A stretch of DNA of 64,000 nucleotides, taken from Planctomycetota bacterium. Its GTDB lineage: Bacteria; Planctomycetota; Phycisphaerae; Phycisphaerales; UBA1924. Made by a program: the position numbers and the translations under genes. Below are positions 8,105 to 17,067 of this stretch, piece after piece (the first letter of the stretch is position 1; each line of letters opens with the position of its first letter). The notes under the pieces were generated by a model that saw only the letters and a program-made list of their open reading frames with translations, had not been told where the DNA came from and ran no database searches. The stretch is taken from assembly GCA_018968885.1 (NCBI GenBank), contig JAGWZK010000019.1:1-64000 (forward strand), given 5' to 3'.

Positions 8105-8413
8105 TCAGCCGTGGCGAGCACGCGCGACGTGGTGTTCGGTAGCGCGGCGGAGTTTGCCTGCCGCCAGATCAACAGCGCGGAAGAAGTCGGAAGACATCTG
8201 ATCAACGGCGATCTGACCCATGCCGGCGATGTTGGCGACGATGGAGCAGCGCTTATCGGTCCCACCTTTGGGGCCGTTGTCGTCAACGACGTGCACTTCG
8301 ACGCGGGTCACGCGATCGGCGACGCGAGCCAGCGCGGTGCGGACGCGGCGTTCGGCGTGTGAAAGCAGGGCCTGGCTGGTCTTCATCGGTCCATCAACAA
8401 AGCGGAAGCCCAT
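8105..8413 (-). CDS. hpf: HPF/RaiA-family ribosome-associated protein
   Basis: A 102-residue protein related to short hibernation-promoting factor, which binds the ribosome decoding region in slow growth. Diagnostic blocks are VEVHVVDDNGPKGGTDKRCSIVANIAG and the C-terminal helix with AVDLAAGKLRRATEHHVARA. The length matches the short (non-dimerising) form and no C-terminal dimerisation domain is present. The ATG at 8413 is preceded by GGAGG eight bases upstream. The gene ends head-on against asd with only a few bases between stops. Confidence 0.82.
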   Translation of the reverse strand: MGFRFVDGPMKTSQALLSHAERRVRTALARVADRVTRVEVHVVDDNGPKGGTDKRCSIVANIAGMGQIAVDQMSSDFFRAVDLAAGKLRRATEHHVARARHG

Positions 8414-8566
8414 CGTCGAGATCCTCCATTGAATGATGCGGAAGGTTGAGAACGTCGTCTCAATATACGAATGAGCGCGGCGCGTGTTCGTGAAAATCCA
8501 TGCGAGAAAACCACTCTTGACGTACCGTGGGGTATGAAATCAGATGGTGTCAATTCCCAAGGGCGG

Positions 8567-9538
8567 ATGCAGGCGATGGTGGTGCGCAGCTTTGGAGGAC
8601 CGGATGTGCTGAGCATTGAGAGCGTGCCGATTCCAAGTCTGGGATCCGATCAGGTTCTGGTGCGAGTGCACGCGGCAGGCGTGAACCCGATCGATACCTA
8701 TATAAGGGCAGGCGCATATGGGAAGTTGCCAATGTTGCCATACACGCCAGGGATGGATGGTGCGGGTGTGGTGGAGGTATCACAGTCACCGAAGATCAAA
8801 GTCGGGTCACGGGTGTATGTTGGGCGGAGTGTGACCGGTACGTACGCGCAGTTTGCTGTCTGCGATTCGAATCAAGTGCATGCTCTGCCGGAACGAGTGT
8901 CCTTTGCCCAGGGTGCCGCGATTCACGTGCCGTACTGGACGGCGATGCAGGCGATTGTTCATAAGGCCAGAGCCAAGCCGGGGGAGTGGGTCCTGATTCA
9001 TGGGGCCAGCGGCGGGGTGGGATTGGCCGCAGTGCAGATCGCTCGGCAGCGGGGGTTGCGCGTGATCGCAACGGCGGGGAGTGCAGCCGGGCTGGAATTA
9101 CTCAAGACCCAAGGTGCCGTGCACGTTTTCAACCATCACGATGCGGAATTAGTGAGCAAGGTACACGCACTGACCAAGTTTCCGGAAGGGGGAGTCGACA
9201 TCGTGCTGGAGATGCTGGCGAATGTGAATCTGGAGAAGGATTTGGCGATGATGGCGATGCGCGGAAGGATCGTGGTGATTGGAAACCGGGGGAGGATTGA
9301 GATAAATCCGAGAGATGCGATGAGCCGCGATGCGACGATTTGTGGGATGAGTCTGCTCAATTCGACAGAAGAGGAGAAAGCGGACCTCGCGCGCATGGTG
9401 GGAGTGGGTTTGGATTCTGGCGAGCTCACGCCGGTGGTGAGGAGTGAACTTGCGCTGGCGGAAGCACCGCGTGCGCACCAACTGGTTCTGGAAAGCGGCG
9501 CGGCGGGTAAGCTCGTGCTGCGGCCATGGGCGGAGTAG
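8567..9538 (+). CDS. NADPH:quinone oxidoreductase-like medium-chain dehydrogenase
   Basis: A zinc-independent MDR-family oxidoreductase of about 323 residues. It begins in family style, MQAMVVRSFGGPDVLSIE, followed by VRVHAAGVNPIDTYIRAG and PYTPGMDGAGVV. The cofactor site is VLIHGASGGVGLAAVQIA, typical of NADPH binding by quinone oxidoreductases. The substrate is unknown. Upstream in-frame ATGs at 8471 and 8534 are possible, but the start at 8567 matches the family N-terminus and follows AAGGGCGG. Confidence 0.85.
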   Translation: MQAMVVRSFGGPDVLSIESVPIPSLGSDQVLVRVHAAGVNPIDTYIRAGAYGKLPMLPYTPGMDGAGVVEVSQSPKIKVGSRVYVGRSVTGTYAQFAVCDSNQVHALPERVSFAQGAAIHVPYWTAMQAIVHKARAKPGEWVLIHGASGGVGLAAVQIARQRGLRVIATAGSAAGLELLKTQGAVHVFNHHDAELVSKVHALTKFPEGGVDIVLEMLANVNLEKDLAMMAMRGRIVVIGNRGRIEINPRDAMSRDATICGMSLLNSTEEEKADLARMVGVGLDSGELTPVVRSELALAEAPRAHQLVLESGAAGKLVLRPWAE

Positions 9539-9596
9539 ACAGGCCAACGACGGGGCCAAGCTCGGAGTGTGGTTATCCTCCCATCGCACTTGGGTG

Positions 9597-10748
9597 ATGA
9601 GCATGGATCAGAAAACGGCGGCAACATCATCAGGCAGGATCGCCTCGCTGGATGTTTTTCGCGGTCTGACCATGGCCTTCATGGTGATCGTGAATAATCC
9701 GGGATCGTGGACCGAGATTTATCCACCCCTGAAGCACGCCGCGTGGCACGGATGCACTCCTACAGACTTGGTCTTTCCCTTCTTTCTGTACATCGTGGGT
9801 GTTTCGATGGCCCTGTCGCTGCGGCGGTTTGAGGGGTCACCGTGGTCGAAGGAGTTGTGGCTGAAGACATTAAAGCGGAGTGGTACGCTGATCGGGCTGG
9901 GGCTGCTGCTGGCACTGATCCCCTCCTTTGATTTTGCGAACTTGCGTGTGCCCGGGGTCTTGCAGCGGATCGGGTTGTGCATTCTGTTGGCGACGCCGAT
10001 TGTGCTCTTATGCCGCGGGGTGTGGTTGGCGGCGGTGGGCGGTGGGATACTGCTGGCGTATGCGATGGTGTTGGTCTTGATCCCGGTTGCCAACGCAGCG
10101 GGTGTGCTTGGCCCACCCACACTCCAGCCCGATGACAATCTGGTGCGGGTGATCGACCTGTGGGTCTTTGGGCCAAGCCATATATACAGCCGCAGCCCGA
10201 CCGATCCGGAGGGGCTGCTTTCCACCCTGCCGGCTGTGGTCACCGTGCTGATGGGGGTGCACTCCGGGCGACTGTTCATCGCGATGCGAAGAGGCGATCC
10301 CCTGCAACCGCCGCGACTGGCGGCTCCGGTAATGCTGATTGAGGGAGCGGTGTGGGTGGCGATGGGCGCCATGTTGACCTTGGTCATGCCGTTCAATAAG
10401 CCTCTGTGGACGCCGAGTTATGTGCTTTTCACAGGCGGACTTGCAGGGATCACGCTGGGGGTGTTGTACTGGCTCGTCGATTTGCGCGGAGTTCGACGGC
10501 CGACTCGGTGGCTCGAAGCGATGGGAGAGAACGCCATCCTGCTCTTCTTTGCCAGTGGCGTGGTGGGGCGCTTGATGGGAACGGTCAAGGTTGGCGATGG
10601 CACCCTGAAGCAGTGGGTGTATGAGCACGGGTTTTTGTCGTGGCTGTCGGGAGAGCGGGCATCGTTGGCGTTTGCGCTGACCAATCTGGTGGTGTGGGCT
10701 TTGGTGCTGTGGGTGCTTTACACGAAGCGTTGGGTGTGGCGCGTGTGA
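9597..10748 (+). CDS. HGSNAT-like multi-spanning membrane acyltransferase (DUF5009/NagX type)
   Basis: An integral membrane protein of 383 residues with about ten hydrophobic helices. The N-terminal signature RIASLDVFRGLTMAFMVIVNNPG, then LKHAAWHGCTPTDLVFPFFLYIVGVSMALS, is characteristic of the heparan-alpha-glucosaminide N-acetyltransferase superfamily. In the animal homolog the enzyme transfers acetyl groups across the membrane onto terminal glucosamine. The bacterial substrate is unknown; periplasmic glycan or peptidoglycan sugars are a reasonable guess. ATG 9603 is an alternative start. It follows the oxidoreductase by about 60 bases and may be co-transcribed. Confidence 0.82.
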   Translation: MSMDQKTAATSSGRIASLDVFRGLTMAFMVIVNNPGSWTEIYPPLKHAAWHGCTPTDLVFPFFLYIVGVSMALSLRRFEGSPWSKELWLKTLKRSGTLIGLGLLLALIPSFDFANLRVPGVLQRIGLCILLATPIVLLCRGVWLAAVGGGILLAYAMVLVLIPVANAAGVLGPPTLQPDDNLVRVIDLWVFGPSHIYSRSPTDPEGLLSTLPAVVTVLMGVHSGRLFIAMRRGDPLQPPRLAAPVMLIEGAVWVAMGAMLTLVMPFNKPLWTPSYVLFTGGLAGITLGVLYWLVDLRGVRRPTRWLEAMGENAILLFFASGVVGRLMGTVKVGDGTLKQWVYEHGFLSWLSGERASLAFALTNLVVWALVLWVLYTKRWVWRV

Positions 10749-10912
10749 TTCTTTGAATTTGTCTGGCAGTCCGGCGTGCGAGTCGATATACTGGCGACGT
10801 CGCGTGCGTGTGCCGCGGCCTGGCGGTGGAACCGCCGGAGTGCTCGGATGAGGAGTGGCAACCTCGTCATCTGAACTACGCATCTGTTCGCACATCGCCA
10901 TGGACGGCGGCC

Positions 10913-12331
10913 ATGCAGCTCAAGACCTATCGCGCACCATCGATGGCAGAGGCACTGGCACAGGTCAAGAAGGACCTGGGTTCAGAGGCGGTGATTTTGC
11001 ACACTCGCTCGTACAAGGCGGGTGGGATTGCCGGAGTGGGGGCGAGGTCAGTCGTAGAGATTACGGCGAGCGATCAGGCGCCACGGACGCGTCCAGCACG
11101 AACGGCTCGCAATGAGAGCGCGCGAAAGCCGGTGGAAGTGCTTTCCGCTGTAGCAGGAAAACCAGCACCGCAGCGCTCGGTGGAGCTCGAGTCCTTCAGA
11201 CCCACCGACTTTTCGCGAGTGGAAACACAGACATCTTCGCGGTCCGCAGCAGTGGAGACCAGTGCCACGAAGACAGCCGAGCCAGTGTCGCCAACCAGAA
11301 AAGCTGAGCCGATCGAAACCGGCGCGACGCTGCAGCAACCACTTCGTCAGCCATTGCCACAATCGAAGCAACCGGCCGTATTGGCGTCTTCATTTGCGCC
11401 GCCGCCGGCGATGCCCACCGTCGACGCATCGCGAGCCATTGAAGATGAGCTTGCATCGATCAAGCGCCTCATCGGGCAGGTGCTGGCGACTTCCAGCGGC
11501 ATTGGCTTTGCCGATGGACCCGCGTCGAGTGTTCGCTCCATGCTGCTGCGACAGGGATTGGACCAGGCGGTGGTTTCTGAGGCCGTGCATGAAGCATCGA
11601 GCAAAGATCCTGGGCCCGCGATGCCCCACAGCGAACGCGTGGCGTGCGTACAGCGTGGGGTGATCGAGCATTTGGCTCGACGGCTCCGCACGTCCGGCTC
11701 TTTGCCGGTTGCAGAGATTCAATCAGACGGTCGGCCCCTGACACTCGCATTGATCGGCCCCACCGGTGTCGGCAAGACCACCACCATTGCCAAACTCGCG
11801 GCTCACTATCGCCTGAAGCAGGGCAAGCGTGTCGGATTGGTGACTGCGGATACGTATCGCATCGCGGCGGTTGAGCAACTACGCGTCTATGCCGACATCA
11901 TTCGCTTGCCGCTGAAAGTGGCCATGACGCCTGAAGAGCTCGCCGAGGCCTGCCGCGTGCTGGCTGCCGACTCGGATGTCATTCTCATTGACACAGCCGG
12001 GCGGAGCCCGACGGATGCGGTGCGGCTTGCGGAACTGGACTCCTTCCTGCGTGCCGCGCGCCCCCATCAGACGCATCTGGTGTTGTCGGCGGTGCTCGGA
12101 GAGCAGTCGTTGGCGAGGTCGCTTGGCCGATTTGAGGCGATGCACCCGACGCACATCCTGCTCTCAAAGTTAGATGAGTCGGCCTCGCTGGCTCCGGTTT
12201 TCAACCTTCTCGGGGGACGGAGGATTCCTGTCGGTTGTGTGACGACAGGACAAGAAGTTCCCGATCACATGGCACCCGCCGATGCTCGCGCGTTGGCGGC
12301 TACCCTCGTCGCCGGAGAGGGAATCGCGTGA
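10913..12331 (+). CDS. flhF: Flagellar biosynthesis GTPase FlhF
   Basis: A 472-residue SRP-type GTPase that sets flagellar position and number with FlhG. It starts MQLKTYRAPSMAEALAQVKKDLGSEAVILHTRSY, the family N-terminus, which fixes the start over longer in-frame options. Residues about 45-180 are a low-complexity, Pro/Ser/Glu-rich linker. The NG domain follows: GPTGVGKTTTIAKLA near 281-295, TADTYRIAAVEQL, ILIDTAGRSP and LLSKLDESASL. The stop overlaps the next gene's GTG start (GTGA). No flhA or flhB is seen upstream; the preceding gene is unrelated. Confidence 0.95.
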   Translation: MQLKTYRAPSMAEALAQVKKDLGSEAVILHTRSYKAGGIAGVGARSVVEITASDQAPRTRPARTARNESARKPVEVLSAVAGKPAPQRSVELESFRPTDFSRVETQTSSRSAAVETSATKTAEPVSPTRKAEPIETGATLQQPLRQPLPQSKQPAVLASSFAPPPAMPTVDASRAIEDELASIKRLIGQVLATSSGIGFADGPASSVRSMLLRQGLDQAVVSEAVHEASSKDPGPAMPHSERVACVQRGVIEHLARRLRTSGSLPVAEIQSDGRPLTLALIGPTGVGKTTTIAKLAAHYRLKQGKRVGLVTADTYRIAAVEQLRVYADIIRLPLKVAMTPEELAEACRVLAADSDVILIDTAGRSPTDAVRLAELDSFLRAARPHQTHLVLSAVLGEQSLARSLGRFEAMHPTHILLSKLDESASLAPVFNLLGGRRIPVGCVTTGQEVPDHMAPADARALAATLVAGEGIA

Positions 12332-13398
12332 CGTTCAGACCAGGTGAAGTTCTCGAGCTTGACGCTGTACAGCGTCCCAAGGTACCGATTGCCAACGTTC
12401 CGCCGCGGCGGGCGCGGGCTGCGATGTCTCGTTTGGGCACCGTTTCAGCCCCTGATCAGGCCTCGCGTTTGCGAAGCATGGTGGATGCTCTTTCTTCGGG
12501 CGGTGCCCCTCGGACAGAGATGCGGTCGGGGCGTGTTGTCCCGGCCCTTCGTCACGTTTCTCAATGTCCGGTTGTGGCGATCTCAAGTGGCAAAGGGGGA
12601 GTGGGCAAAACCTCACTCTCGGTGAATCTTGCCGCCTGTTTGAGCAAGCTTGGCTACCGGGTCACGCTGGTGGATGCTGACCTGGGAATGGCTAATGCCG
12701 ATGTGATGTGCGGCATTACCCCCACAAGGCGACTGGAGCAGGTAGCGGCGGGGCGGTCTGCGGACTCTCTGGTTGTGCAAACAGCCGGGGGCTTCCGGTT
12801 GGTGCCCGGCACGTTGGGTATTGCGCGGATGGCCGCGCTGCCAGATCATGAGCGTGCCGAGCTGATCGACTCGCTCTCGCAACTGGAATCGACGAGCGAC
12901 ATCGTGATCACCGATACAGGCGCTGGTCTGTCGCCCTCAGTGTTGAGTTTCCTGAAAGCAGCCACGGCGGTGGTGGTCGTGGCGACGCCCGAGCCCACGA
13001 GCATCACGGATGCGTACGCGCTGATCAAGTGTCTGGTGCAGCAGTCTCAGCAGCAGGGTGGTGAAACTCCGCCACGGATCATGCTTTTGGTCAATCAGGC
13101 AAAGTCACACGCCGAGGCGTTAGCTGTGCACGATCGCGTGGCTGGAGTGAGTGAGCGATTTCTTTCCTATCGCGTGCCATTCCTGGGTTGGGTTTCGTCC
13201 GAGCGATTGGTGAGTGAATCGATCCGCCGTCGCACGCCAATGTCGGTGTGGCGTCCCGCTTCACGCTGGATGCATGAGGTAGAGGTCGTGACCCAGGCCC
13301 TGGCGGATGCAGTGATGCCTCATGCTGTCCGGGTGGGCCACACTCCCCGAAAGCAGGGAACGCTGGCGGCTTGGTTGGGTGCCGTGCTGGGGCGTTAG
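12328..13398 (+). CDS. flhG: FlhG/MinD-family ATPase
   Basis: A 356-residue ParA/MinD-type ATPase, the expected partner of FlhF in flagellar number control. A basic N-terminal region of about 85 residues precedes the deviant Walker A SSGKGGVGKTSLSVNLA, followed by VTLVDADLGMANADVMCGI and VITDTGAGLSPSVLSFL. The GTG start at 12328 overlaps the flhF stop; the longer frame from 12235 would overlap flhF extensively and encodes an Arg-rich, non-family sequence, so it was rejected. An N-terminal DQA-like segment (APDQASRLRSMV, about residues 43-54) resembles the FlhG motif known to activate FlhF; that functional reading is inference. Confidence 0.93.
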   Translation: MTFRPGEVLELDAVQRPKVPIANVPPRRARAAMSRLGTVSAPDQASRLRSMVDALSSGGAPRTEMRSGRVVPALRHVSQCPVVAISSGKGGVGKTSLSVNLAACLSKLGYRVTLVDADLGMANADVMCGITPTRRLEQVAAGRSADSLVVQTAGGFRLVPGTLGIARMAALPDHERAELIDSLSQLESTSDIVITDTGAGLSPSVLSFLKAATAVVVVATPEPTSITDAYALIKCLVQQSQQQGGETPPRIMLLVNQAKSHAEALAVHDRVAGVSERFLSYRVPFLGWVSSERLVSESIRRRTPMSVWRPASRWMHEVEVVTQALADAVMPHAVRVGHTPRKQGTLAAWLGAVLGR

Positions 13399-13664
13399 CT
13401 GGGAAAGTGTGCCTAGTGCCAGCTTTGCGGGGGTGATTCCGCACGTTTCTTGCCTTGAGATCATGTGTTTTTGTTGAGTTTCCCCTGAATATGGGTTCCG
13501 GCGGCACGGCGTATGCGGGATATGACGCCGGTGGTAGCGTTGTTTTTTCGAAATCTCGGCGAATCGCTCAATTCACAGGCGCAGGATGACGAAATCGCTG
13601 GGCTTGGGGTGGGGCAACTGCGCGGAAAGACACGTCCGACTCGCACGATTCGGGACCTGCACGA

Positions 13665-13970
13665 GTGACAAACCCATTCAAGCACATTGCCGCGATCTTT
13701 GGTCTGACTGGCTTTGTCGTAGCCGTGGTTGCCGGTTTGGTGGTGGGCAATCCTGCAGAAACAGTTCTCTCACGTGCGATCGTGTCGATGTTCGCGTGCT
13801 ATCTGTGCGGCATTCCCTTGGGGATGGCTTCCGTCTGGGCAGTGCAGCAGTACATCGCGTCGTTCAAAGGCAATCGGACATCCCCAACTTTAGGGGGTGA
13901 TGCAACGACAGGAACCGCGTCTACTCGCGGGCAGACTGAGACGGCAGAAGAGCCAGTGATGATTGTGTAG
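13665..13970 (+). CDS. Small two-helix membrane protein in the flagellar regulatory block
   Basis: A 101-residue protein with a GTG start. Two hydrophobic segments (about 9-31 and 38-60) are followed by a polar tail of about 35 residues rich in Thr, Gly and Glu. No family was recognised. It lies between flhG and fliA on the same strand, with gaps of about 265 and 225 bases. A link to flagella or to FliA activity is suggested only by position. An overlapping frame from 13586 is judged a shadow because it lacks the membrane pattern. Confidence 0.6.
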   Translation: MTNPFKHIAAIFGLTGFVVAVVAGLVVGNPAETVLSRAIVSMFACYLCGIPLGMASVWAVQQYIASFKGNRTSPTLGGDATTGTASTRGQTETAEEPVMIV

Positions 13971-14194
13971 AAAATGTGGAGAACTTTGCTCCACTTGCGT
14001 TTGGAGAGGGAGGCGGCTACGGTGTTTATGTCACGTCACGGATTCGGCGTGGCAGCAGTGCACGATAGACCAATGGATGGTCGTCTCGGTTCCGAGCACT
14101 CCATTCTGCGGCCAACTATCGGCGCATCGCGACATCCTGCTCCAGTTTCTGGTCTCCGACGCACGAAGCGTTCCAACGGTCAAGGAGTCGACCA

Positions 14195-15055
14195 ATGGCG
14201 ATGACCAAGAGTTCTCGTGGTGCGCGCAACAGCGGCAGATACGCCGCTCGGCACGCCGAAGCAAGTAAAGTCCGCACCCGGTACGACGACATGTCGATGC
14301 CCGATGTGTGGCGCGAATATCAGCGCACCCAAGCGGTGGCAATCCGTAACTTCCTCATGGAGAAGTTCCTCCCCCTCGTGCGCTATAACGCCGAGCGGAT
14401 CTACACCCGACTGCCTGATGAGGTTGATATCGAAGACCTCATGTCCGCGGGCATGTTCGGCCTGATGGACGCTATCGATGCGTTCGATCTTGAGCGTCAG
14501 GTGAAGTTTGAGACGTATTGCGCACCCCGCATTCGCGGTGCGATCCTCGACGAACTGCGCTCCATGGACTGGGTCCCGCGTCTGGTGCGTTATCGTACCG
14601 CTCGTGTCGAGAGCGTGCGCCAGGAAATCGAGATGGGTCGCGGCACCCCTGCCACTGAAAACGAAATCGCCGAAAAGATGGGCGTCAATGCCGAAGAGTT
14701 TGAAAAGCTCGAGCGTGACAGCAAGGTCGTTGGCACGCGCAGTCTGACGCAGCGCAGCTTCCCCTCTGATGGTGGTCGCGAAGTGCGCGAAATCGACGTC
14801 ATCAAGGACGAGCGCCAGCACAACCCGGTGGCCGAATTCCACCGCCGCGACATGCGCGACATGATCACCAAGGGGCTCTCTCGTGCGGAGCGTCTGATCG
14901 TGATCCTGTACTACTACGAAGGCATGACGATGAAGGAAATTGGCGCGACGCTCGATCTTTCTGAGAGCCGCGTCAGCCAGATGCACTCTTCAATTCTGGC
15001 CCGATTGAAGGCCCAGATGCAGCATCGCAGTGGAGATCTTGAACCCGCCGAGTAA
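14195..15055 (+). CDS. fliA: FliA/WhiG-family RNA polymerase sigma factor (sigma-28)
   Basis: A 286-residue sigma-70-family factor that would direct late flagellar or motility genes. Region 2 reads LPLVRYNAERIYTRLP, DLMSAGMFGLMDAIDAFD, FETYCAPRIRGAILDELR; SMDWVPRLVR is the FliA/WhiG hallmark. Region 3 contains GTPATENEIAEKMGV. Region 4 reads RAERLIVILYYYEGMTMKEIGATLDLSESRVSQMHSSI. AAGGAG precedes the ATG with good spacing. The 224-base leader (13971-14194) shows no coding content and no clear promoter. An intrinsic terminator follows the gene. Confidence 0.96.
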   Translation: MAMTKSSRGARNSGRYAARHAEASKVRTRYDDMSMPDVWREYQRTQAVAIRNFLMEKFLPLVRYNAERIYTRLPDEVDIEDLMSAGMFGLMDAIDAFDLERQVKFETYCAPRIRGAILDELRSMDWVPRLVRYRTARVESVRQEIEMGRGTPATENEIAEKMGVNAEEFEKLERDSKVVGTRSLTQRSFPSDGGREVREIDVIKDERQHNPVAEFHRRDMRDMITKGLSRAERLIVILYYYEGMTMKEIGATLDLSESRVSQMHSSILARLKAQMQHRSGDLEPAE

Positions 15056-15093
15056 GGACTCACACGGTTCGTAAAGAAAGATGGATGACTCCC

Positions 15094-15134
15094 CGCAGGT
15101 CCGGATCATTGGTCCGGGCCTGCGAGTTTTTTTT
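15094..15134 (+). terminator. Intrinsic terminator after fliA
   Basis: CGCAGG (15094-15099) pairs with CCTGCG (15119-15124), continued by CCGG 15101-15104 with CCGG 15114-15117. An eight-T run follows at 15127-15134. Confidence 0.9.
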
Positions 15135-15155
15135 GACATAGCTCTATACTTGTCC

Positions 15156-15674
15156 GTGTCGCCTGATAATGGTCAATCCGTGCTCGTTGCCCTCGCCCTG
15201 GGAACCAATTTGGGCGATCGAGAGGCAAATTTTCGGGCTGCGATCACTATGCTCAATCGCGCGGCACAGATTCATGTGGAGTTGGCCTCGGCGGCTTTAG
15301 AAACAGACCCGGTCGGGCTCACCGATCAACCAAAGTTTCTCAATGGCGTGGCACTCTTGCGCACCACGCTGTCACCGCTAGAGTTCCTCCACACCTGTCA
15401 TGCGATCGAAAGAGGGCTAGGGCGAATCCGCGATACCGAGCAGCGGTGGGGGCCACGCACCATCGATCTCGATGTGCTGATATATGGCGATTTGATACTC
15501 AACGATCCGGGGCTGACGCTGCCTCATCCGCGCATGCTAGATAGAGAGTTTGTTTTAGCCCCTCTTGCTTCGATCGCACCTGAGATCGTCATTCCCGGGT
15601 CAGATCTCACGGTTTCCGCCGCGTTGTCCGGACTCAGAAACGGCGCGAACCGCGCTCGTCACAAAGAGTCATAA
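15156..15674 (+). CDS. folK: HPPK: 6-hydroxymethyl-7,8-dihydropterin pyrophosphokinase
   Basis: A cytosolic folate-pathway enzyme of about 172 residues that pyrophosphorylates hydroxymethyl-dihydropterin before DHPS condensation. Signatures: ALGTNLGDREANF, VELASAALETDPVG, FLNGVALLRTTLSPLEFL, and RWGPRTIDLDVLIYGD followed by LPHPRMLDREFVLAPL. The reading frame is open back to 15081, but that start lies upstream of the fliA terminator, so a GTG at 15156 or 15180 is more likely. The family N-terminus would best fit 15180. A TATACT box at 15145-15150 ends five bases before GTG 15156, which could mean a leaderless transcript. The next gene begins nine bases after its stop. Confidence 0.88.
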   Translation: MSPDNGQSVLVALALGTNLGDREANFRAAITMLNRAAQIHVELASAALETDPVGLTDQPKFLNGVALLRTTLSPLEFLHTCHAIERGLGRIRDTEQRWGPRTIDLDVLIYGDLILNDPGLTLPHPRMLDREFVLAPLASIAPEIVIPGSDLTVSAALSGLRNGANRARHKES

Positions 15675-15683
15675 CCTCTTGTC

Positions 15684-17039
15684 ATGTCCAGCCACTTGAG
15701 TGCCAAATCACCCTCGTCTCGTCTGCTCCCAAATGTGGCGGCAATGGGTCTGGCGTGCAGCGTGGGTATGTCGGCTGTCGCTCCACACGCATTTGCTCGT
15801 CAAAGTGGTGAAACGCCTAGCGTCAATCAGCCAGCGGAGCCCTCAACTGCCATTCCCGATGCGGTGCCGACGATTCATGAGTTGCTGCAGGTGTATCGCG
15901 ATCGTCCCTTTGCCGAAAAGTGCGAAGTGATTGTCAAACGTGAGCGAACCGGTCAGCCATTCAGCGAGCGCAAGGCCACCGCAATCGTGCGCAGTGATCC
16001 GCGAGCCGCATCGCAGCTTCTGCGTTTGGATCTTGGTGATCTGGCCGTCTTCATCGATGCGTCCCAAGCCGTGTGTGTCTCCAGCAAGGATGACAAATCG
16101 TTCTATTCCACGCCTCGCCGCGCGACGGTGCTGGCGACTCTCTCCGAGCTTGTTCCGCCGTTGCCCTTTATCAATGTGCTGCTGGCGTTTGATGCCGGGC
16201 TCCCGGATCGGCTTGAAACCCTCGCTGGTCTCTCATGGGCCACCGAGATTCGTGGCGAGAGTGTCGTCTTTACGGCAAACGCCGCGACAACCACCATTCA
16301 ACTCATCTGTGGCGGCACACCTTTGCGCCTGTTGGAATCACGCACTCGCCGCGGCACGGCGTCAGACACGCTGGAAACCCGCGTTATCTACACGCCCGCC
16401 GTTTTCTCCGAACGCGATGTGACCATTGACCTGACCGGGCGCGAATCCAAACGATCCCTGGCTGAGCTGAATCTGAACACTGGTGATACCAGTGCACCAG
16501 CGGGGCGCGTGCCGAATATTCATGGAAACACTGCAGATTTCAAGCCATGGTCACTTGCCGATGCGGTCACCGCCCGCCGCGCTGCGAGCGATACGCCGCT
16601 GGTCGTGGCCGTTCTCATGTTCAGGGGGCCGCTGGGCATCGATGCTCGCACCATCACCCCCGAAGTGAACGTCGCCCTCAGTGGGCTCCGCGATGCAAGC
16701 ATTGAACTTCGACGCGCGGCCACCGCCCCACCCACCGGAACGCAGGTGATGCCGCGCCTGGCCATCGAACCACTTGCGGTCTATGACCTGGCCAGCTTTG
16801 AGCGTGATGCCCCTGCCAAGCTCGGCGCCGCATGGTCCGCAGCGAATGCCAGCCAGAGTGATGCCGCATCACTGCGTTGGTGCCTTTCGCCAGCGACCAC
16901 GTTGGAAAAATATGCGAAGGGCTCTTCGCAGTGCATTCTGCTCCTGGATGGGGACATGAACTTTGTCGCTTCCATCTCGCCTGGTGCGGATGCGGCACAG
17001 GTGCGAACCCAGATCATTCAGGCGATTCGCGCCCAGTAG
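15684..17039 (+). CDS. Exported DUF2092-like protein of unknown function
   Basis: A 451-residue protein with an N-terminal signal region ending near HAFARQS. Residues about 55-260 contain a long beta-rich segment with TIHELLQVYRDRPFAEKCEVIVKR, which resembles the periplasmic DUF2092/LolA-like group that handles lipids or outer-membrane material. The C-terminal third (about 285-450) is separate and ends with CILLLDGDMNFVASISPGAD, reminiscent of a thioredoxin-like fold, but no CxxC motif is present. It starts nine bases after folK and is probably co-transcribed with it. The family assignment is tentative. Confidence 0.6.
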   Translation: MSSHLSAKSPSSRLLPNVAAMGLACSVGMSAVAPHAFARQSGETPSVNQPAEPSTAIPDAVPTIHELLQVYRDRPFAEKCEVIVKRERTGQPFSERKATAIVRSDPRAASQLLRLDLGDLAVFIDASQAVCVSSKDDKSFYSTPRRATVLATLSELVPPLPFINVLLAFDAGLPDRLETLAGLSWATEIRGESVVFTANAATTTIQLICGGTPLRLLESRTRRGTASDTLETRVIYTPAVFSERDVTIDLTGRESKRSLAELNLNTGDTSAPAGRVPNIHGNTADFKPWSLADAVTARRAASDTPLVVAVLMFRGPLGIDARTITPEVNVALSGLRDASIELRRAATAPPTGTQVMPRLAIEPLAVYDLASFERDAPAKLGAAWSAANASQSDAASLRWCLSPATTLEKYAKGSSQCILLLDGDMNFVASISPGADAAQVRTQIIQAIRAQ

Positions 17040-17067
17040 ATCAGTAGTCAGCAATCGAGCAGTTCCA

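Noticed and set aside
15133-15150. TTGACA plus TATACT as a standard promoter for folK
   Set aside because: The two boxes are only six bases apart instead of about 17, and TTGACA overlaps the terminator T-run. Only the -10-like box was kept as a hint.
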